Virus record (IMG/VR): IMGVR_UViG_3300025598_000062
Span: 1-45,689 of that record
Direction: 5' to 3' (one strand)
Source of the DNA: a virus
DNA: 45,689 nt
Both the position numbers and the translations under genes were made by a program. Of this stretch, positions 20,528 through 29,640 are shown piece by piece (the stretch's first letter is position 1; each line of letters starts with the position of its first letter). The notes under the pieces are model-generated. The model worked only from the letters and a program-made list of their open reading frames with translations. It was not told where the DNA came from and ran no database searches.

Positions 20528-21166
20528 ATGTATAAAGTAAACGAAATTTTCGCCACCATTCAAGGGGAAGCTAAATTTACCGGCACTCCCTCGGTCTTTG
20601 TCCGTATGCAGTTTTGTGATGTTGGTTGCTCATGGTGCGACACTAAACACACATGGGACTTAGAAGGTAACGAAATTTTGGTTACTGACATGCTTGATAA
20701 AGAAATTGATTCAAGCGATTACACAGAGTTATCAGCCAAAGACCTCACAGAGCTTCTATGCGCCTACAAGATTGACCACATTGTCATTACCGGCGGCGAA
20801 CCATGCGCCTATGACCTCAATCCACTTACAGATGCCCTAATCGCAGCAGGTAAGTCTGTTCAAATAGAAACCAGCGGCACATATCCAATCATGTGTCATG
20901 AAGACGTATGGGTGACGGTAAGCCCAAAGATAGGAATGAACCGCAAAGTCTTGCCAAGCAGCTTGCATAGAGCAAATGAGATCAAACACCCAGTAGGTAA
21001 ACAAAAAGACATTCAAAACTTGCGTGATTTAGAGCTAAAAGACAAAGTAATCTGGCTCCAACCCCTATCCGCAAGCAAAAAAGCCACCAATCTGTGTATA
21101 GAAACAGCCATCGAAAATAACTGGAATGTTTCGATACAGACCCATAAATTCGTTGGAATCCGGTAA
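20528..21166 (+). CDS. queE: QueE, 7-carboxy-7-deazaguanine synthase (radical SAM)
   Basis: The product is 212 residues. FCDVGCSWCDTKHTWD supplies the cluster cysteines C30, C34 and C37, and VNEIFATIQGEAKFTGTPSV is the typical start. IVITGGEPCAYDLNPL is the SAM-binding GGE motif. It performs the ring contraction to 7-carboxy-7-deazaguanine. It is last in the modification cluster, 33 bases before the packaging genes, with no terminator between, so late genes may share read-through transcription. Confidence 0.95.
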   Translation: MYKVNEIFATIQGEAKFTGTPSVFVRMQFCDVGCSWCDTKHTWDLEGNEILVTDMLDKEIDSSDYTELSAKDLTELLCAYKIDHIVITGGEPCAYDLNPLTDALIAAGKSVQIETSGTYPIMCHEDVWVTVSPKIGMNRKVLPSSLHRANEIKHPVGKQKDIQNLRDLELKDKVIWLQPLSASKKATNLCIETAIENNWNVSIQTHKFVGIR

Positions 21167-21198
21167 TTTTTACCGCCTTTTAACGAGAGAATAAGAAA

Positions 21199-21552
21199 AT
21201 GGCTGGACGACCACCCTATGTGCCCGATGAAAAGACCCGCTTCAGAGTAGGAATAGAAGCGGCCTGTGGATTACCGCATGAACAAATTGCAGAGCGGGTA
21301 ATCAACCCTCAGACCAAAGCGCCCATAACTGCTAAGACCCTCCGCAAAGCCTTTGCCCAAGAGTTAGCGCAAGGAACAGCAACCGCAAACGCTATGGTGG
21401 CTCAAAACTTATTTAAGTTTGCTACCGGCAAAGGACCCCAAGCCGTCAATGCAGCTAAGTTTTGGCTCCAAACCAAGGGCGGCTGGAAAATAGCCAAAGA
21501 CGAGATAGAAAATGGCGAACTGGTTGTGCGTGTGCATAACATGCTCGAATAA
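21199..21552 (+). CDS. terS: Terminase small subunit-like protein
   Basis: The product is 117 residues: RPPYVPDEKTRFRVGIEAAC, GLPHEQIAERVI, ITAKTLRKAFAQELAQGTAT. This is a helix-turn-helix start followed by a helical oligomerisation region (ANAMVAQNLFKFATGKGPQA, VNAAKFWLQTKGGW), common in small terminases. It abuts the large terminase, with its last base being that gene's first. It should recognise the packaging site. Confidence 0.85.
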   Translation: MAGRPPYVPDEKTRFRVGIEAACGLPHEQIAERVINPQTKAPITAKTLRKAFAQELAQGTATANAMVAQNLFKFATGKGPQAVNAAKFWLQTKGGWKIAKDEIENGELVVRVHNMLE

Positions 21553-22829
21553 TGGCAGACATTCTTATACCGAAGTTGCACTCTGGGCAGCAAGAAATAT
21601 GGGATAACCGCTCGCAGTTCAACATCGTGTGCTGTGGGCGGCGGTTCGGTAAAACCAAACTAATGGTGGCAATAAGCGCCAGCGCCAGCACTAAAGGGTT
21701 AAAAACAGGACTTTTTACGCCCGAACACAAACAGTTGGCTGAACCTTACTCAGAACTGGAAGAAATCCTCAATCCAATCATTAAGCGTAGTAGCAAGACC
21801 GCAGGGGAAATACGTTTAAAGACCAGAGGTTTATTAGACTTTTGGGCGGTAAACGATAACGAACTTGCTGGTCGTGGTCGTGAATATCACGTGGGAAGCA
21901 TGGATGAAGCGGCTTTCGGCAAAGATAAACAGCTCTTGGAAATCTGGCGGCGTTCAATTAAGCCCACATTGCTGACCACCAGAGGGTCTTTTTGGCTATT
22001 TAGCACACCTAACGGCATTAACCAAGACAATTTTTTCTACCAAGCGTGGCATGACCCAGAACTTGGATTCAAGCAGTTTCATGCCCCAACAGCTAACAAC
22101 CCATACGTCCCGCTGGATGAATTAGAAAAAGAACGGCTTACCGCTCACCCGCTTGTTTGGAAGCAAGAATTTTTAGCTGAGTTCGTAAGTTGGGATTCCG
22201 CTACGTTCTTTAAACTGGATTATTTCCTTGACAATGGATTGCCGGTTGGCTACCCAACAAAGTGCGATGCGGTGTTTGCGGTATTGGATTGCGCCGCCAA
22301 ATCAGGAACAAACAATGATGCAACAGGCGTTGTTTACTTTGCTGTAAGCCTTTTTCATGGTTTTGCACTGACCATTCTCGATTACGAAATGCACAGTATC
22401 GATGCGGCAATGCTTGAATACTTAGCCCCTGTGGTCTTAGAAAAGTGCGAATCTTTAGCCAAAGAGTGCAACGCCCGTAATGGCAGTATGGGTGCGATGG
22501 TAGAAGACGCTGCTGGCGGCATTGTTCTCCTTCAGCAAGCTCGGGCAAAGGGATGGGATATGAGGGCTATTCCATCCGCTCTTATGGCTAAAGGCAAGGA
22601 TGAAAGAGCGATGATTGCAGGTGGTCCCGCTTACCAAGGCCTGTGCAAATTAAGCAGACACGCATTTGACAAGACAGTAGAATGGAAAGGTCGCACCCAA
22701 AATCACTTGATTCATCAATTAACCACGTTCAGAATCGGGGATAAGGAAGCGTACCGCAGGGCTGACGATTTGTTAGATTGCGTAACTTATGGAATCGCCT
22801 TAACCCTTTCCGATCAACGTGCTTTATAA
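21552..22829 (+). CDS. terL: Terminase large subunit
   Basis: The product is 425 residues. The ATPase Walker A motif is CCGRRFGKTK (about 27-36) and the Walker B region is HVGSMDEAAF (D118, E119). FWLFSTPNGINQDNF is the coupling motif. The C-terminal RNase H-like nuclease starts at FAVLDCAAKSGTNNDATG with an acidic residue near D246; VEDAAGGIVLLQQ and ADDLLDCVTYG give later acidic residues. It translocates and cuts DNA during packaging. Confidence 0.96.
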   Translation: MADILIPKLHSGQQEIWDNRSQFNIVCCGRRFGKTKLMVAISASASTKGLKTGLFTPEHKQLAEPYSELEEILNPIIKRSSKTAGEIRLKTRGLLDFWAVNDNELAGRGREYHVGSMDEAAFGKDKQLLEIWRRSIKPTLLTTRGSFWLFSTPNGINQDNFFYQAWHDPELGFKQFHAPTANNPYVPLDELEKERLTAHPLVWKQEFLAEFVSWDSATFFKLDYFLDNGLPVGYPTKCDAVFAVLDCAAKSGTNNDATGVVYFAVSLFHGFALTILDYEMHSIDAAMLEYLAPVVLEKCESLAKECNARNGSMGAMVEDAAGGIVLLQQARAKGWDMRAIPSALMAKGKDERAMIAGGPAYQGLCKLSRHAFDKTVEWKGRTQNHLIHQLTTFRIGDKEAYRRADDLLDCVTYGIALTLSDQRAL

Positions 22830-22841
22830 GACAATCACGCC

Positions 22842-24257
22842 ATGAGCTACATATCAATCAACGCCACAGGTCTTACCAACCCTTTGCAAGAAATTTTGAT
22901 GGCTGATAATGTCCAAGCCGGTGACAGTATCAGCTACGAACTTTGCAAGCTGCTATGGGAATATCACCCTCTGGCAGGAAAGATCATTGAAAAGCCTATT
23001 CGCTTGGCTCTTTCCAAAGAACGCACAATTACCATTGACAGCGCAATTGAGGAAGAAGTCGTCAAAGCGTTCAAGTCAGAATGGAATAATTTAGGCGTAA
23101 CCAACCACATTCGTGATGTAATGTTTTTGTCTCGGGTGTATGGGGCGGCAAGTATCGTTTACGGTGCACCTGACATTCCAACTGACCAGCCCATTGACCC
23201 TTGGGTGCTAGCAGAACTGCCTAACCTCTATTTTAATCAATTAGACCCGCTTAACTTGGCTGGCTCTATTGTCACCAATCAAAACCCTAATTCGCCTGAC
23301 TTTCAAAAACCTTTGCCGTTTCCAACTGCGGCAGGTCAGCCTTACCACCCAAGTAGGGCTTGCACCATTTTCTGCGGCACGCCAATTTATCTGAGCTTTC
23401 AAAGTTCATCATTTAGCTTTTCTGGTCGTAGCTTATTCCTCCGTGCCCTTTATCCGCTTAAGTCATTTATCCAAACAATGACTGTGGATGACTTGGTAAG
23501 CCTTAAAGCCGGGGTAGTCATTGCCAAAATTCAACAGCCCGGAAGCGTGTTGACAAATCTGATGAGCAAAGCAGCTGGTATCAAACGCCAACTGTTACAG
23601 GAAGCCCAAACAGGCAACGTCTTGTCAATTCAGCTGGATGAAGAAATTTCATCAATTGATCTGAATAACACCGACAAAGCAATGACGGTAGCTCGGGATA
23701 ACATCATTGCCAACATTGCTGCCGCAACAGATGTCCCTGCTTTGATGCTTAAAGATGAAGCATTTACCAAAGGATTCGGTGAAGGCACAGAAGACACCAA
23801 GGCTGTGGTGCAATACATTGATGGTTTGCGTCAAGACATGGATCCGCTTTTCCGATATTTTGACAAAATTGTCATGCACCGAGCATGGAATAAGTCGTTT
23901 TACGAAGGCATGGTTGCCAAGTATCCCGAAGCATTTGAAGGCAAAAATTACAATGCTTTCTTCTACGAATTGACAGAGAGTTTTCAAGCCGATTGGCCTA
24001 GCTTAATGGAAGAACCAGCCAGCGAGCGGGTTAAAACAGACGAAGTTAAGCTAAGAGGCATTACTGAAATTCTCCGCACATTCTTGCCGGTCATTGACCC
24101 CGAAAACAGGGCTCGTATGCTCAAATGGGCAGAAGATAATTTGAACCAAATGCCAGACACATTCCAAAGCGAATTGATGTTGGATATGGAAGCCATTGCA
24201 GAATTTGAGCCTCCAGTGCCATTGGAACAACCTCAAGAGCCGAAACCTCGTGGCTAA
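22842..24257 (+). CDS. Portal protein (DUF1073 type)
   Basis: The product is 471 residues. ADNVQAGDSISYELCKLLWE, HPLAGKIIEKPIRLALSK, FLSRVYGAASIVYGAP and TDVPALMLKDEAFTKGFGEG follow the DUF1073 portal layout. It forms the twelve-subunit ring through which DNA enters and leaves the head. Position after the large terminase is standard. It overlaps the next gene by eight bases. Confidence 0.93.
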   Translation: MSYISINATGLTNPLQEILMADNVQAGDSISYELCKLLWEYHPLAGKIIEKPIRLALSKERTITIDSAIEEEVVKAFKSEWNNLGVTNHIRDVMFLSRVYGAASIVYGAPDIPTDQPIDPWVLAELPNLYFNQLDPLNLAGSIVTNQNPNSPDFQKPLPFPTAAGQPYHPSRACTIFCGTPIYLSFQSSSFSFSGRSLFLRALYPLKSFIQTMTVDDLVSLKAGVVIAKIQQPGSVLTNLMSKAAGIKRQLLQEAQTGNVLSIQLDEEISSIDLNNTDKAMTVARDNIIANIAAATDVPALMLKDEAFTKGFGEGTEDTKAVVQYIDGLRQDMDPLFRYFDKIVMHRAWNKSFYEGMVAKYPEAFEGKNYNAFFYELTESFQADWPSLMEEPASERVKTDEVKLRGITEILRTFLPVIDPENRARMLKWAEDNLNQMPDTFQSELMLDMEAIAEFEPPVPLEQPQEPKPRG

Positions 24258-25068
24258 AAAGCGTTCATTCTTTGAGGTGTTAACCGAAGCGGTAAACTTC
24301 TTTGCCGAAAACGGCTATACCTCTCAAAAAGCGTTGGACTATTGGGTCAACGAAATACGCATTGCTGCTTTGTTAAGCCTTCGGACGCCTGAGCAAACTG
24401 AAAAAGATATTCGTAAAGCGTTTGGTGGTGTCTTTACCCGCTTGGTGACCAAAAAAGGCGTTCTATCTAAACAGCCAAGTGTTAGCGCCTATACGCTGGA
24501 AAAACTAAAGCCAAAACTTCGCATGGAGTTACAGCGGCGCATTCTTGCTAGCGTAAACCTTATCAAATTGAATCGGGAAGAAGCGGTCAGCACTACTTTG
24601 CGGCGTTTCCAAGGCTGGGCAACAGCACAACCCATTGGCGGCAGTAAAGTCGTAGATAAAGTTGCCGAAAAAGAAAATATCCGTAAATCTCTTGCCGCTA
24701 TGGACTTTAACGAGCGAAGGGTAGCGATTGACCAAACGCATAAACTTACATCAGCCATTAACGATATTGTGGCGTTGGAAGGCGGGGCGATAGCTGCTAA
24801 ATGGCGAAGCCGTTGGAGGCAACCACATTACGACTATCGTGAAGACCACAAAGAGCGGGATGAAAAGATTTACGCCATTAGGGGCAATTGGGCGCAAAAA
24901 AAAGGCTTAATGAAAGCTGGCGCTGATGGATACACGGATGACATTACTCAACCCGGAGAAGAAGTGTTTTGCCGATGCAATTACACCTACATTTTTAGCC
25001 TCAATCGTTTGCCGGAAGAAATGTTGACCGCTAAAGGCAGGGAATCACTTGCCCAGAGTATCAAATAA
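24250..25068 (+). CDS. Phage head morphogenesis protein (minor head protein)
   Basis: I choose GTG 24250 (VAKKRSFFEVLTEAVNFFAE), which overlaps the portal stop; an ATG further upstream would lie deep inside the portal gene. The product is 272 residues. The C-terminal IAAKWRSRWRQPHYDYREDH, ERDEKIYAIRGNWAQ and GEEVFCRCNYTYIFS match the SPP1 gp7-like/Mu F-like head morphogenesis domain, including the final Cys-x-Cys. It is probably an internal or portal-associated head protein. Confidence 0.87.
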   Translation: MAKKRSFFEVLTEAVNFFAENGYTSQKALDYWVNEIRIAALLSLRTPEQTEKDIRKAFGGVFTRLVTKKGVLSKQPSVSAYTLEKLKPKLRMELQRRILASVNLIKLNREEAVSTTLRRFQGWATAQPIGGSKVVDKVAEKENIRKSLAAMDFNERRVAIDQTHKLTSAINDIVALEGGAIAAKWRSRWRQPHYDYREDHKERDEKIYAIRGNWAQKKGLMKAGADGYTDDITQPGEEVFCRCNYTYIFSLNRLPEEMLTAKGRESLAQSIK

Positions 25069-25085
25069 CTTTTACAATCCGCACC

Positions 25086-27215
25086 ATGCCATTTGAATCC
25101 GAAGCCCAACGCAAAGCCATGTACGCCGCTGCATCAGGCCACGGCAACATTGGTATCCCCGAAAAAGTGGCTAAAGAATTTATCCAGCACTCCAAAACCG
25201 ATGAAGTGCCGGAAATTACAGATGACCCAATACACGCATTGGCGCATCCAGACCAAGGCAACGTAAAAAGCCAATTACAACTTTTATCGGCAGAAATCTC
25301 AAAGCTTGCTCGTTTAGTATCTAACGCTAAAGATGACGCCAAGCAAGACGAAGACCCATGCTGGAAAGGCTACAAACAAATGGGAATGAAAGAAAAAGAC
25401 GGAAAGTCCGTCCCTAATTGCATTCCTGATGCTGAAGCCCCTTTGCCAGAAACGGAACGCTTCCCCATCGACCCTCAAGGCGGTCCATTTACTCGAGCCG
25501 CTGGCATTATGTTTACCACGAATGATGGTGAAACGCTTTTCATTCGCCGAGGCAATGGTGGAGACTTTCCCGGCACTTGGTGCGTTCCCGGAGGTCATTT
25601 AGCTGAAGGTGAATCGGATGAAGAAGCCGCAAGACGAGAGTGCAAAGAGGAAACGGGTATCGACTTCCAAGGCGCTTTGGAGCGACTGCACGATGACGGG
25701 CAATTTGTCACTTTTCTTGCGAGAGGCGTGGAGAAGTTCCCAGTCACCCTCAATTACGAGTCGACAGGATTCGATTGGGCAAAGCCCGAACAAGCCCCGC
25801 AGCCCCTGCACCCCGGACTTGAAGTAGCGTTTAAAGTTGCTGGCGCTGGAACTGAGCTTGATATTGCTCACCTGATGCGGGACAACATTCTTCCAAGCCC
25901 ACAGCCTTACGGCAACATGCACCTGCTGAACATCCGCATAACAGGCACTGGCCTTGCTTATCGCAGCAAAATTGGTGAACACGTTTGGCGTGATGCAAGT
26001 TTGTATTTAAATCAAGAATTCGTTGACCGCTGTAATGGTTTGATGGTCATAATGGACCATCCCGATGGGGCTGTGCTTGATACGAAAGAATTTAAAGATC
26101 GAGCAATCGGTTCCATTATGTTGCCTTACATTAAGGGCGATGAAGTTTGGGGCATTGCAAAGATTTATGACGACAAAGCAATGGCCGAGATTTGCGAAGG
26201 CGACATCTCGACTAGCCCAGCGGTAGTATTTGACGAATTCAGTGGAAATACTACACTACGCACTGAGGCGGGAGAGCCATTGCTTATAGAAGGTACTCCA
26301 TTTCTTTTAGACCACATTGCGATTGTCACAAAATCGCATGGTTCAAAGGGAGTGTGGGACAAAGGTGGCGAACCAGCCGGAGTTTTATTAACCAACCCTG
26401 AGGTGTCTGATATGACAGAGAAACTTGAGCCGAAGGCAGATGCCGCAGGCGATGCTTTGAGCACCATCTTGTCCGAACTGAAGAAAATTTCAGCTCGGGT
26501 AGATGCTATGGAAAATATGCCAGCTCCCCCGCTGGTGTCTGCCGCTGATAAAAAGCGTAAAGACGATGACGATTCCAAAATGGATGATGAATCCATGAAG
26601 GATGATGACGATGAAGAAGATATGAAAAAAGACGATGCGATGGAACATAAATATGTTGCTCGCAAAGGCGATGATGCCAAGAAGAAGCGTAAAGACGCTG
26701 AAGGCTCAAACCCTGTCGTTCATGGTCCTGCTGGCGAAATTAAGCCCGACGACGATGATGACATGAAAATGGACGATGATGAAGAAAAAGCAATGAAGGC
26801 TGACGAAGAGGAAGAAGCCAAAATGGCTGATGCCCAAGCCCATTGCGATAGCGTCATGGCCGCATTTGGCAAATCAGCTAGCCGCCCTTTGAAAGGCGAA
26901 AACCTGATGGCTTACCGTAAACGCCTGTTGCGTGGTTTGCAATCTTATTCTGATAGCTGGAAGTCTGTTGACCTCAAAGCAATCAAAGACAACGCCATGT
27001 TGGCTATTGCTGAAAAGCAAATCTTTGCTGACGCATTGGCCGCAAGCCGTAACCCCGGCGCTTACGCTGATGGTCAATTGATCGAACTGACTGAGCGTGA
27101 CCGTTCTGGCCGCACCATTACCAAGTTTAAGGGCGATATGTCCGCATGGCTGAATGACTTTAAGTTGCCAGCAATGCGTGTTACCGCTTTCAACCTGCCT
27201 AACAACCAACGATAA
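25086..27215 (+). CDS. Nudix / DUF2213 / acidic-scaffold fusion protein
   Basis: The product is 709 residues. A short start module (MPFESEAQRKAMYAAASGHG) and DPCWKGYKQMGMKEKDGKSV precede a Nudix hydrolase domain at about 135-250; the box GGHLAEGESDEEAARRECKE, then ETG, is complete. Residues ~275-430 match DUF2213 (GNMHLLNIRITGTGLAYRSK, MDHPDGAVLDTKEFKDRAIG, ISTSPAVVFD), a head-maturation protease-like family. A very acidic Asp/Lys tract (~489-580) looks like a scaffold. The conserved end region follows. It sits where the protease-scaffold gene is expected. Confidence 0.9.
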   Translation: MPFESEAQRKAMYAAASGHGNIGIPEKVAKEFIQHSKTDEVPEITDDPIHALAHPDQGNVKSQLQLLSAEISKLARLVSNAKDDAKQDEDPCWKGYKQMGMKEKDGKSVPNCIPDAEAPLPETERFPIDPQGGPFTRAAGIMFTTNDGETLFIRRGNGGDFPGTWCVPGGHLAEGESDEEAARRECKEETGIDFQGALERLHDDGQFVTFLARGVEKFPVTLNYESTGFDWAKPEQAPQPLHPGLEVAFKVAGAGTELDIAHLMRDNILPSPQPYGNMHLLNIRITGTGLAYRSKIGEHVWRDASLYLNQEFVDRCNGLMVIMDHPDGAVLDTKEFKDRAIGSIMLPYIKGDEVWGIAKIYDDKAMAEICEGDISTSPAVVFDEFSGNTTLRTEAGEPLLIEGTPFLLDHIAIVTKSHGSKGVWDKGGEPAGVLLTNPEVSDMTEKLEPKADAAGDALSTILSELKKISARVDAMENMPAPPLVSAADKKRKDDDDSKMDDESMKDDDDEEDMKKDDAMEHKYVARKGDDAKKKRKDAEGSNPVVHGPAGEIKPDDDDDMKMDDDEEKAMKADEEEEAKMADAQAHCDSVMAAFGKSASRPLKGENLMAYRKRLLRGLQSYSDSWKSVDLKAIKDNAMLAIAEKQIFADALAASRNPGAYADGQLIELTERDRSGRTITKFKGDMSAWLNDFKLPAMRVTAFNLPNNQR

Positions 27216-27225
27216 GAGGTAAACC

Positions 27226-27840
27226 ATGAGCGGTTCTATTGCTTTCAATCCAATGTTGACGACCAACGCTTCTGGTCTGTTCAACACCAACTCGGCTGGC
27301 TACACTCAAGGTGATGCCCTCGATGACCCCGCAGTCAAGTTTGCTCTGGCTGGCGGTATCGTTTCATCTGCGGCTACTACTCCTTTGTGGGGCGGTCAAC
27401 CAATTTCGGAAGATATCCCTGCCGCAGCTACGCAGCCCGGCACTAACACTTTGGGCTCTACCATTTTGTTAGCTACTAGCTTGGCTAACACCACTGGTAT
27501 TACCGTGTTTAACCAAGCCTACGGCGGCGTTACCACTCCTACCAGCACTTGCCCTCAGTTTGCTGCTGGTTCTAGCGTTAACTTCTATCGTTTCGGCTCC
27601 GGCGCTCGTATTCCTCTGCGTATTAACCCCGCATTGGTTTCGTTGGATGGTGGCTTGATTACTCAGCAAGTTACTTGGGATTATTCTGCCCAATGGCTCA
27701 CCACTTACGACAGCACCAACGCATTTCCTGTGCGTATCCTGTCCATCAGCACAACCGGCAATAAGACTGCCAGCTACAACAGTGGCACTGGCGCTTTGAA
27801 CTGGATTTACACAGAAGCCTTGGCTGTGTGCCTGATCTAA
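27226..27840 (+). CDS. Head decoration-like structural protein
   Basis: The product is 204 residues, directly upstream of the capsid gene with an AAGAGGTAAACC ribosome site. It is Ala/Thr/Gly-rich and predicted beta-rich (ARIPLRINPALVSLDGGLIT, QQVTWDYSAQWLTTYDS). Proteins at this position in related genomes are head decoration or stabilising proteins. No specific family is certain. Confidence 0.7.
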   Translation: MSGSIAFNPMLTTNASGLFNTNSAGYTQGDALDDPAVKFALAGGIVSSAATTPLWGGQPISEDIPAAATQPGTNTLGSTILLATSLANTTGITVFNQAYGGVTTPTSTCPQFAAGSSVNFYRFGSGARIPLRINPALVSLDGGLITQQVTWDYSAQWLTTYDSTNAFPVRILSISTTGNKTASYNSGTGALNWIYTEALAVCLI

Positions 27841-27863
27841 CCAACTAAAAAAGGAACACAATC

Positions 27864-28889
27864 ATGTCCGCTTTTGCACCGTCATTCATTACCGCTAACC
27901 CCCACTTCATGATGCCTGAACTCATCATGCAGTACAGCTTGGCTTCTGGCGCTTTCACCACTTTGGCTGGTGAAAACCCAATGCCTCGCTTGGGCGAAAG
28001 CGATCTGTATGTTTATGCGAAAAAGATTCAGCTGACTACCCAAGTCCAAGCTAATCAATCGCAAGTTAACCAACTGCCCAGCGCATCGGTCATTCCTTCG
28101 ATGATTAGCACCGCTACTTATCGTATGCAAACCCGTGCTCAGTACGATGGTTTCGATGAAGCTGCTACCTCGCACTGGGGTTATGCTTTGCCCGAAGCTA
28201 TGCGTCTGGCCGCTCGTCAAGGTATCGCCCAACAACTGCGTAATGCTTTGTTGTACGGCTTTAACCCTGCCAACGGCGAAGGCTTGGTAAATACTTCCGG
28301 CGCTACTGCCGTTTCTTTGGGCGCTGACTCCAATGGCAACACTGGTTACAGCACTTGGGATTCCGGCCAACTGGCTCAGTTCTTGTTGAACTTGATCGGT
28401 TCTTTGAAGGTTCGCACCTTGCAAATCGGTCTGCCTCTGCGCTTGGTGTTCTTGGCTCCCCAACGCTTCATCAGCCAAATCTCCTACTCTGGCGTGGTTT
28501 CTTTGACCCAATTCCAACGTGTTGGTGCTGGTGTTGAAACCGCTGCTGGCTTGGTGGAAACCGTGGCTAAATGGGCGGGTGGTGATGACGTTAGCTTCGC
28601 TGCTGACGACACCCTGATCGGCCAAGGTTCTGGTGGCGCTGACGCTATCTTGTTGATTGCTCCTGAACTCAAGATTCCTAAGGCTAACGCTAAGATTAAC
28701 ACCAACGTGTTTGCTCAATTGACGCCTAACCAAACTGCTACCTCTTTGATGTTGACGGACGTTTCGGCTCCCACCGAAATTCCTACCCCCATCCCTGATG
28801 GCGGCATCACCACTCTGTACACCATGCGTTCGACTTCTGGCTGGGGTATCCGTCCAGAAGCACTGACCGTGTTGTCTGCTGCTTATTGA
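27864..28889 (+). CDS. Major capsid protein (DUF2184 type, HK97 fold)
   Basis: The product is 341 residues. ELIMQYSLASGAFTTLAGEN, YVYAKKIQLTTQVQANQ, QYDGFDEAATSHWGYALPEA and IRPEALTVLSAAY at the end match the DUF2184 major capsid family. The gene has a strong ribosome site (AAAAAAGGAACACAATC) and is followed at once by a strong terminator, as expected for the most abundant protein. Codon use is more G/C-biased than in the early genes. Confidence 0.93.
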   Translation: MSAFAPSFITANPHFMMPELIMQYSLASGAFTTLAGENPMPRLGESDLYVYAKKIQLTTQVQANQSQVNQLPSASVIPSMISTATYRMQTRAQYDGFDEAATSHWGYALPEAMRLAARQGIAQQLRNALLYGFNPANGEGLVNTSGATAVSLGADSNGNTGYSTWDSGQLAQFLLNLIGSLKVRTLQIGLPLRLVFLAPQRFISQISYSGVVSLTQFQRVGAGVETAAGLVETVAKWAGGDDVSFAADDTLIGQGSGGADAILLIAPELKIPKANAKINTNVFAQLTPNQTATSLMLTDVSAPTEIPTPIPDGGITTLYTMRSTSGWGIRPEALTVLSAAY

Positions 28890-28909
28890 TTTTTAGTCAA
28901 TGCCAAGAG

Positions 28910-28932
28910 AGCCCACTTCGGTGGGCTTTTTT
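28910..28932 (+). terminator. Strong rho-independent terminator after the capsid gene
   Basis: AGCCCAC/GTGGGCT with a TTCG tetraloop (28910-28927), followed by a T-rich tail TTTTTTGCG. It lies 20 bases after the capsid stop. The UUCG-type loop makes it very stable. The downstream tail genes are in the same direction, so it should lower their expression relative to capsid. Confidence 0.9.
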
Positions 28933-28978
28933 GCGTCATAATATATTTTGCTCAAGTGATGCTGAGTGCATTTTTATG

Positions 28979-29026
28979 AGGGTCAGGGGCCAATCTTAAA
29001 AAGGTTGGCGCATCACCCCTGACCTT
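28979..29026 (+). other. Nested hairpin in the leader of the next gene
   Basis: AGGGTCAGGGG (28979-28989) pairs with CCCCTGACCTT (29016-29026) at 10 of 11 positions. Inside it CCAATC (28990-28995) can pair with GGTTGG (29003-29008) around a short A-rich loop. There is no T tract, so it is not a simple terminator. It lies 20 bases before the next start and could control RNA stability, processing or translation. I see no clear promoter nearby. Confidence 0.6.
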
Positions 29027-29045
29027 CACCCTAAAGGGAAAATCC

Positions 29046-29558
29046 ATGTCAAAACTTTATATCGCAAATTGCTCTAAGCAAGAGTTCGATTTCACCTACA
29101 TGCTGCCCGAAAATGTGCGCCCTTTCATGCACAAAATTCGTGCTGGTAGCCAGATTGAACTTAACCACAACCAAGACGAAACTGATCGAATCATTCAACA
29201 GCATTCGCTGTATGGAATGATGGAAGTTGGTAAAATAAAAAAAGGCTTTGGCGGTCTTTGCTATCGTTTGGATAAGCCGATTAGTGTCGAAGCAATCCAA
29301 AATGGTTTTACACAAACTGAACAAGAACAGATTGATCGTGCTTTGCAAGCCCGCACCGTCACCGCTGTGGTGCAAGACCAAAAGTTTAGCGAACTTGCCC
29401 AACAACGTGGTCTTACGCAAAAAGGCGCATTAGAAATTGAAGTAGTCGAAGAACCTCGTGGTCCCGCCGATACTTCTGAAGGTAAATTTAACGAAACGAT
29501 TACTGTTGTGAAAGATGGTGGTCCCGCACCTCGCCGTGGTCGTGCCCGAAAGGTATAA
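29046..29558 (+). CDS. Hypothetical virion-region protein (170 aa)
   Basis: The product is MSKLYIANCSKQEFDFTYML..., with RAGSQIELNHNQDETDRIIQ and a long central helix rich in Gln/Glu. The tail is basic and Pro/Gly-rich (PAPRRGRARKV). The ribosome site is AAAGGGAAAATCC. It lies between hairpins in the connector region; a head-completion or host-interaction role is possible but not shown. Confidence 0.7.
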   Translation: MSKLYIANCSKQEFDFTYMLPENVRPFMHKIRAGSQIELNHNQDETDRIIQQHSLYGMMEVGKIKKGFGGLCYRLDKPISVEAIQNGFTQTEQEQIDRALQARTVTAVVQDQKFSELAQQRGLTQKGALEIEVVEEPRGPADTSEGKFNETITVVKDGGPAPRRGRARKV

Positions 29559-29611
29559 TCCGTAGTGCAAATGTTCATTTGCTCCTAAGGGTGATTCGCA
29601 GTTGCCCCTTT

Positions 29612-29640
29612 AGCCCCGTAACTGGGGCTTTCTTTTTTTT
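29612..29640 (+). terminator. Strong rho-independent terminator
   Basis: AGCCCC/GGGGCT with a six-base loop (29612-29629), followed by TTTCTTTTTTTT. An upstream AAGGG...CCCTT pairing may extend the structure. It separates the 170-aa gene from the connector and tail operon. Confidence 0.88.

Noticed and set aside
16991-21166. Archaeosine-type (G+) DNA modification
   Set aside because: QueC is normal length with no amidotransferase fusion and no ArcS-like gene is seen; QueF points to preQ1 instead.
27882-28733. Long minus-strand ORF (283 codons) antisense to the capsid gene
   Set aside because: It mirrors the strongly biased codons of the capsid gene, has no ribosome site and no recognisable domain; a shadow frame.
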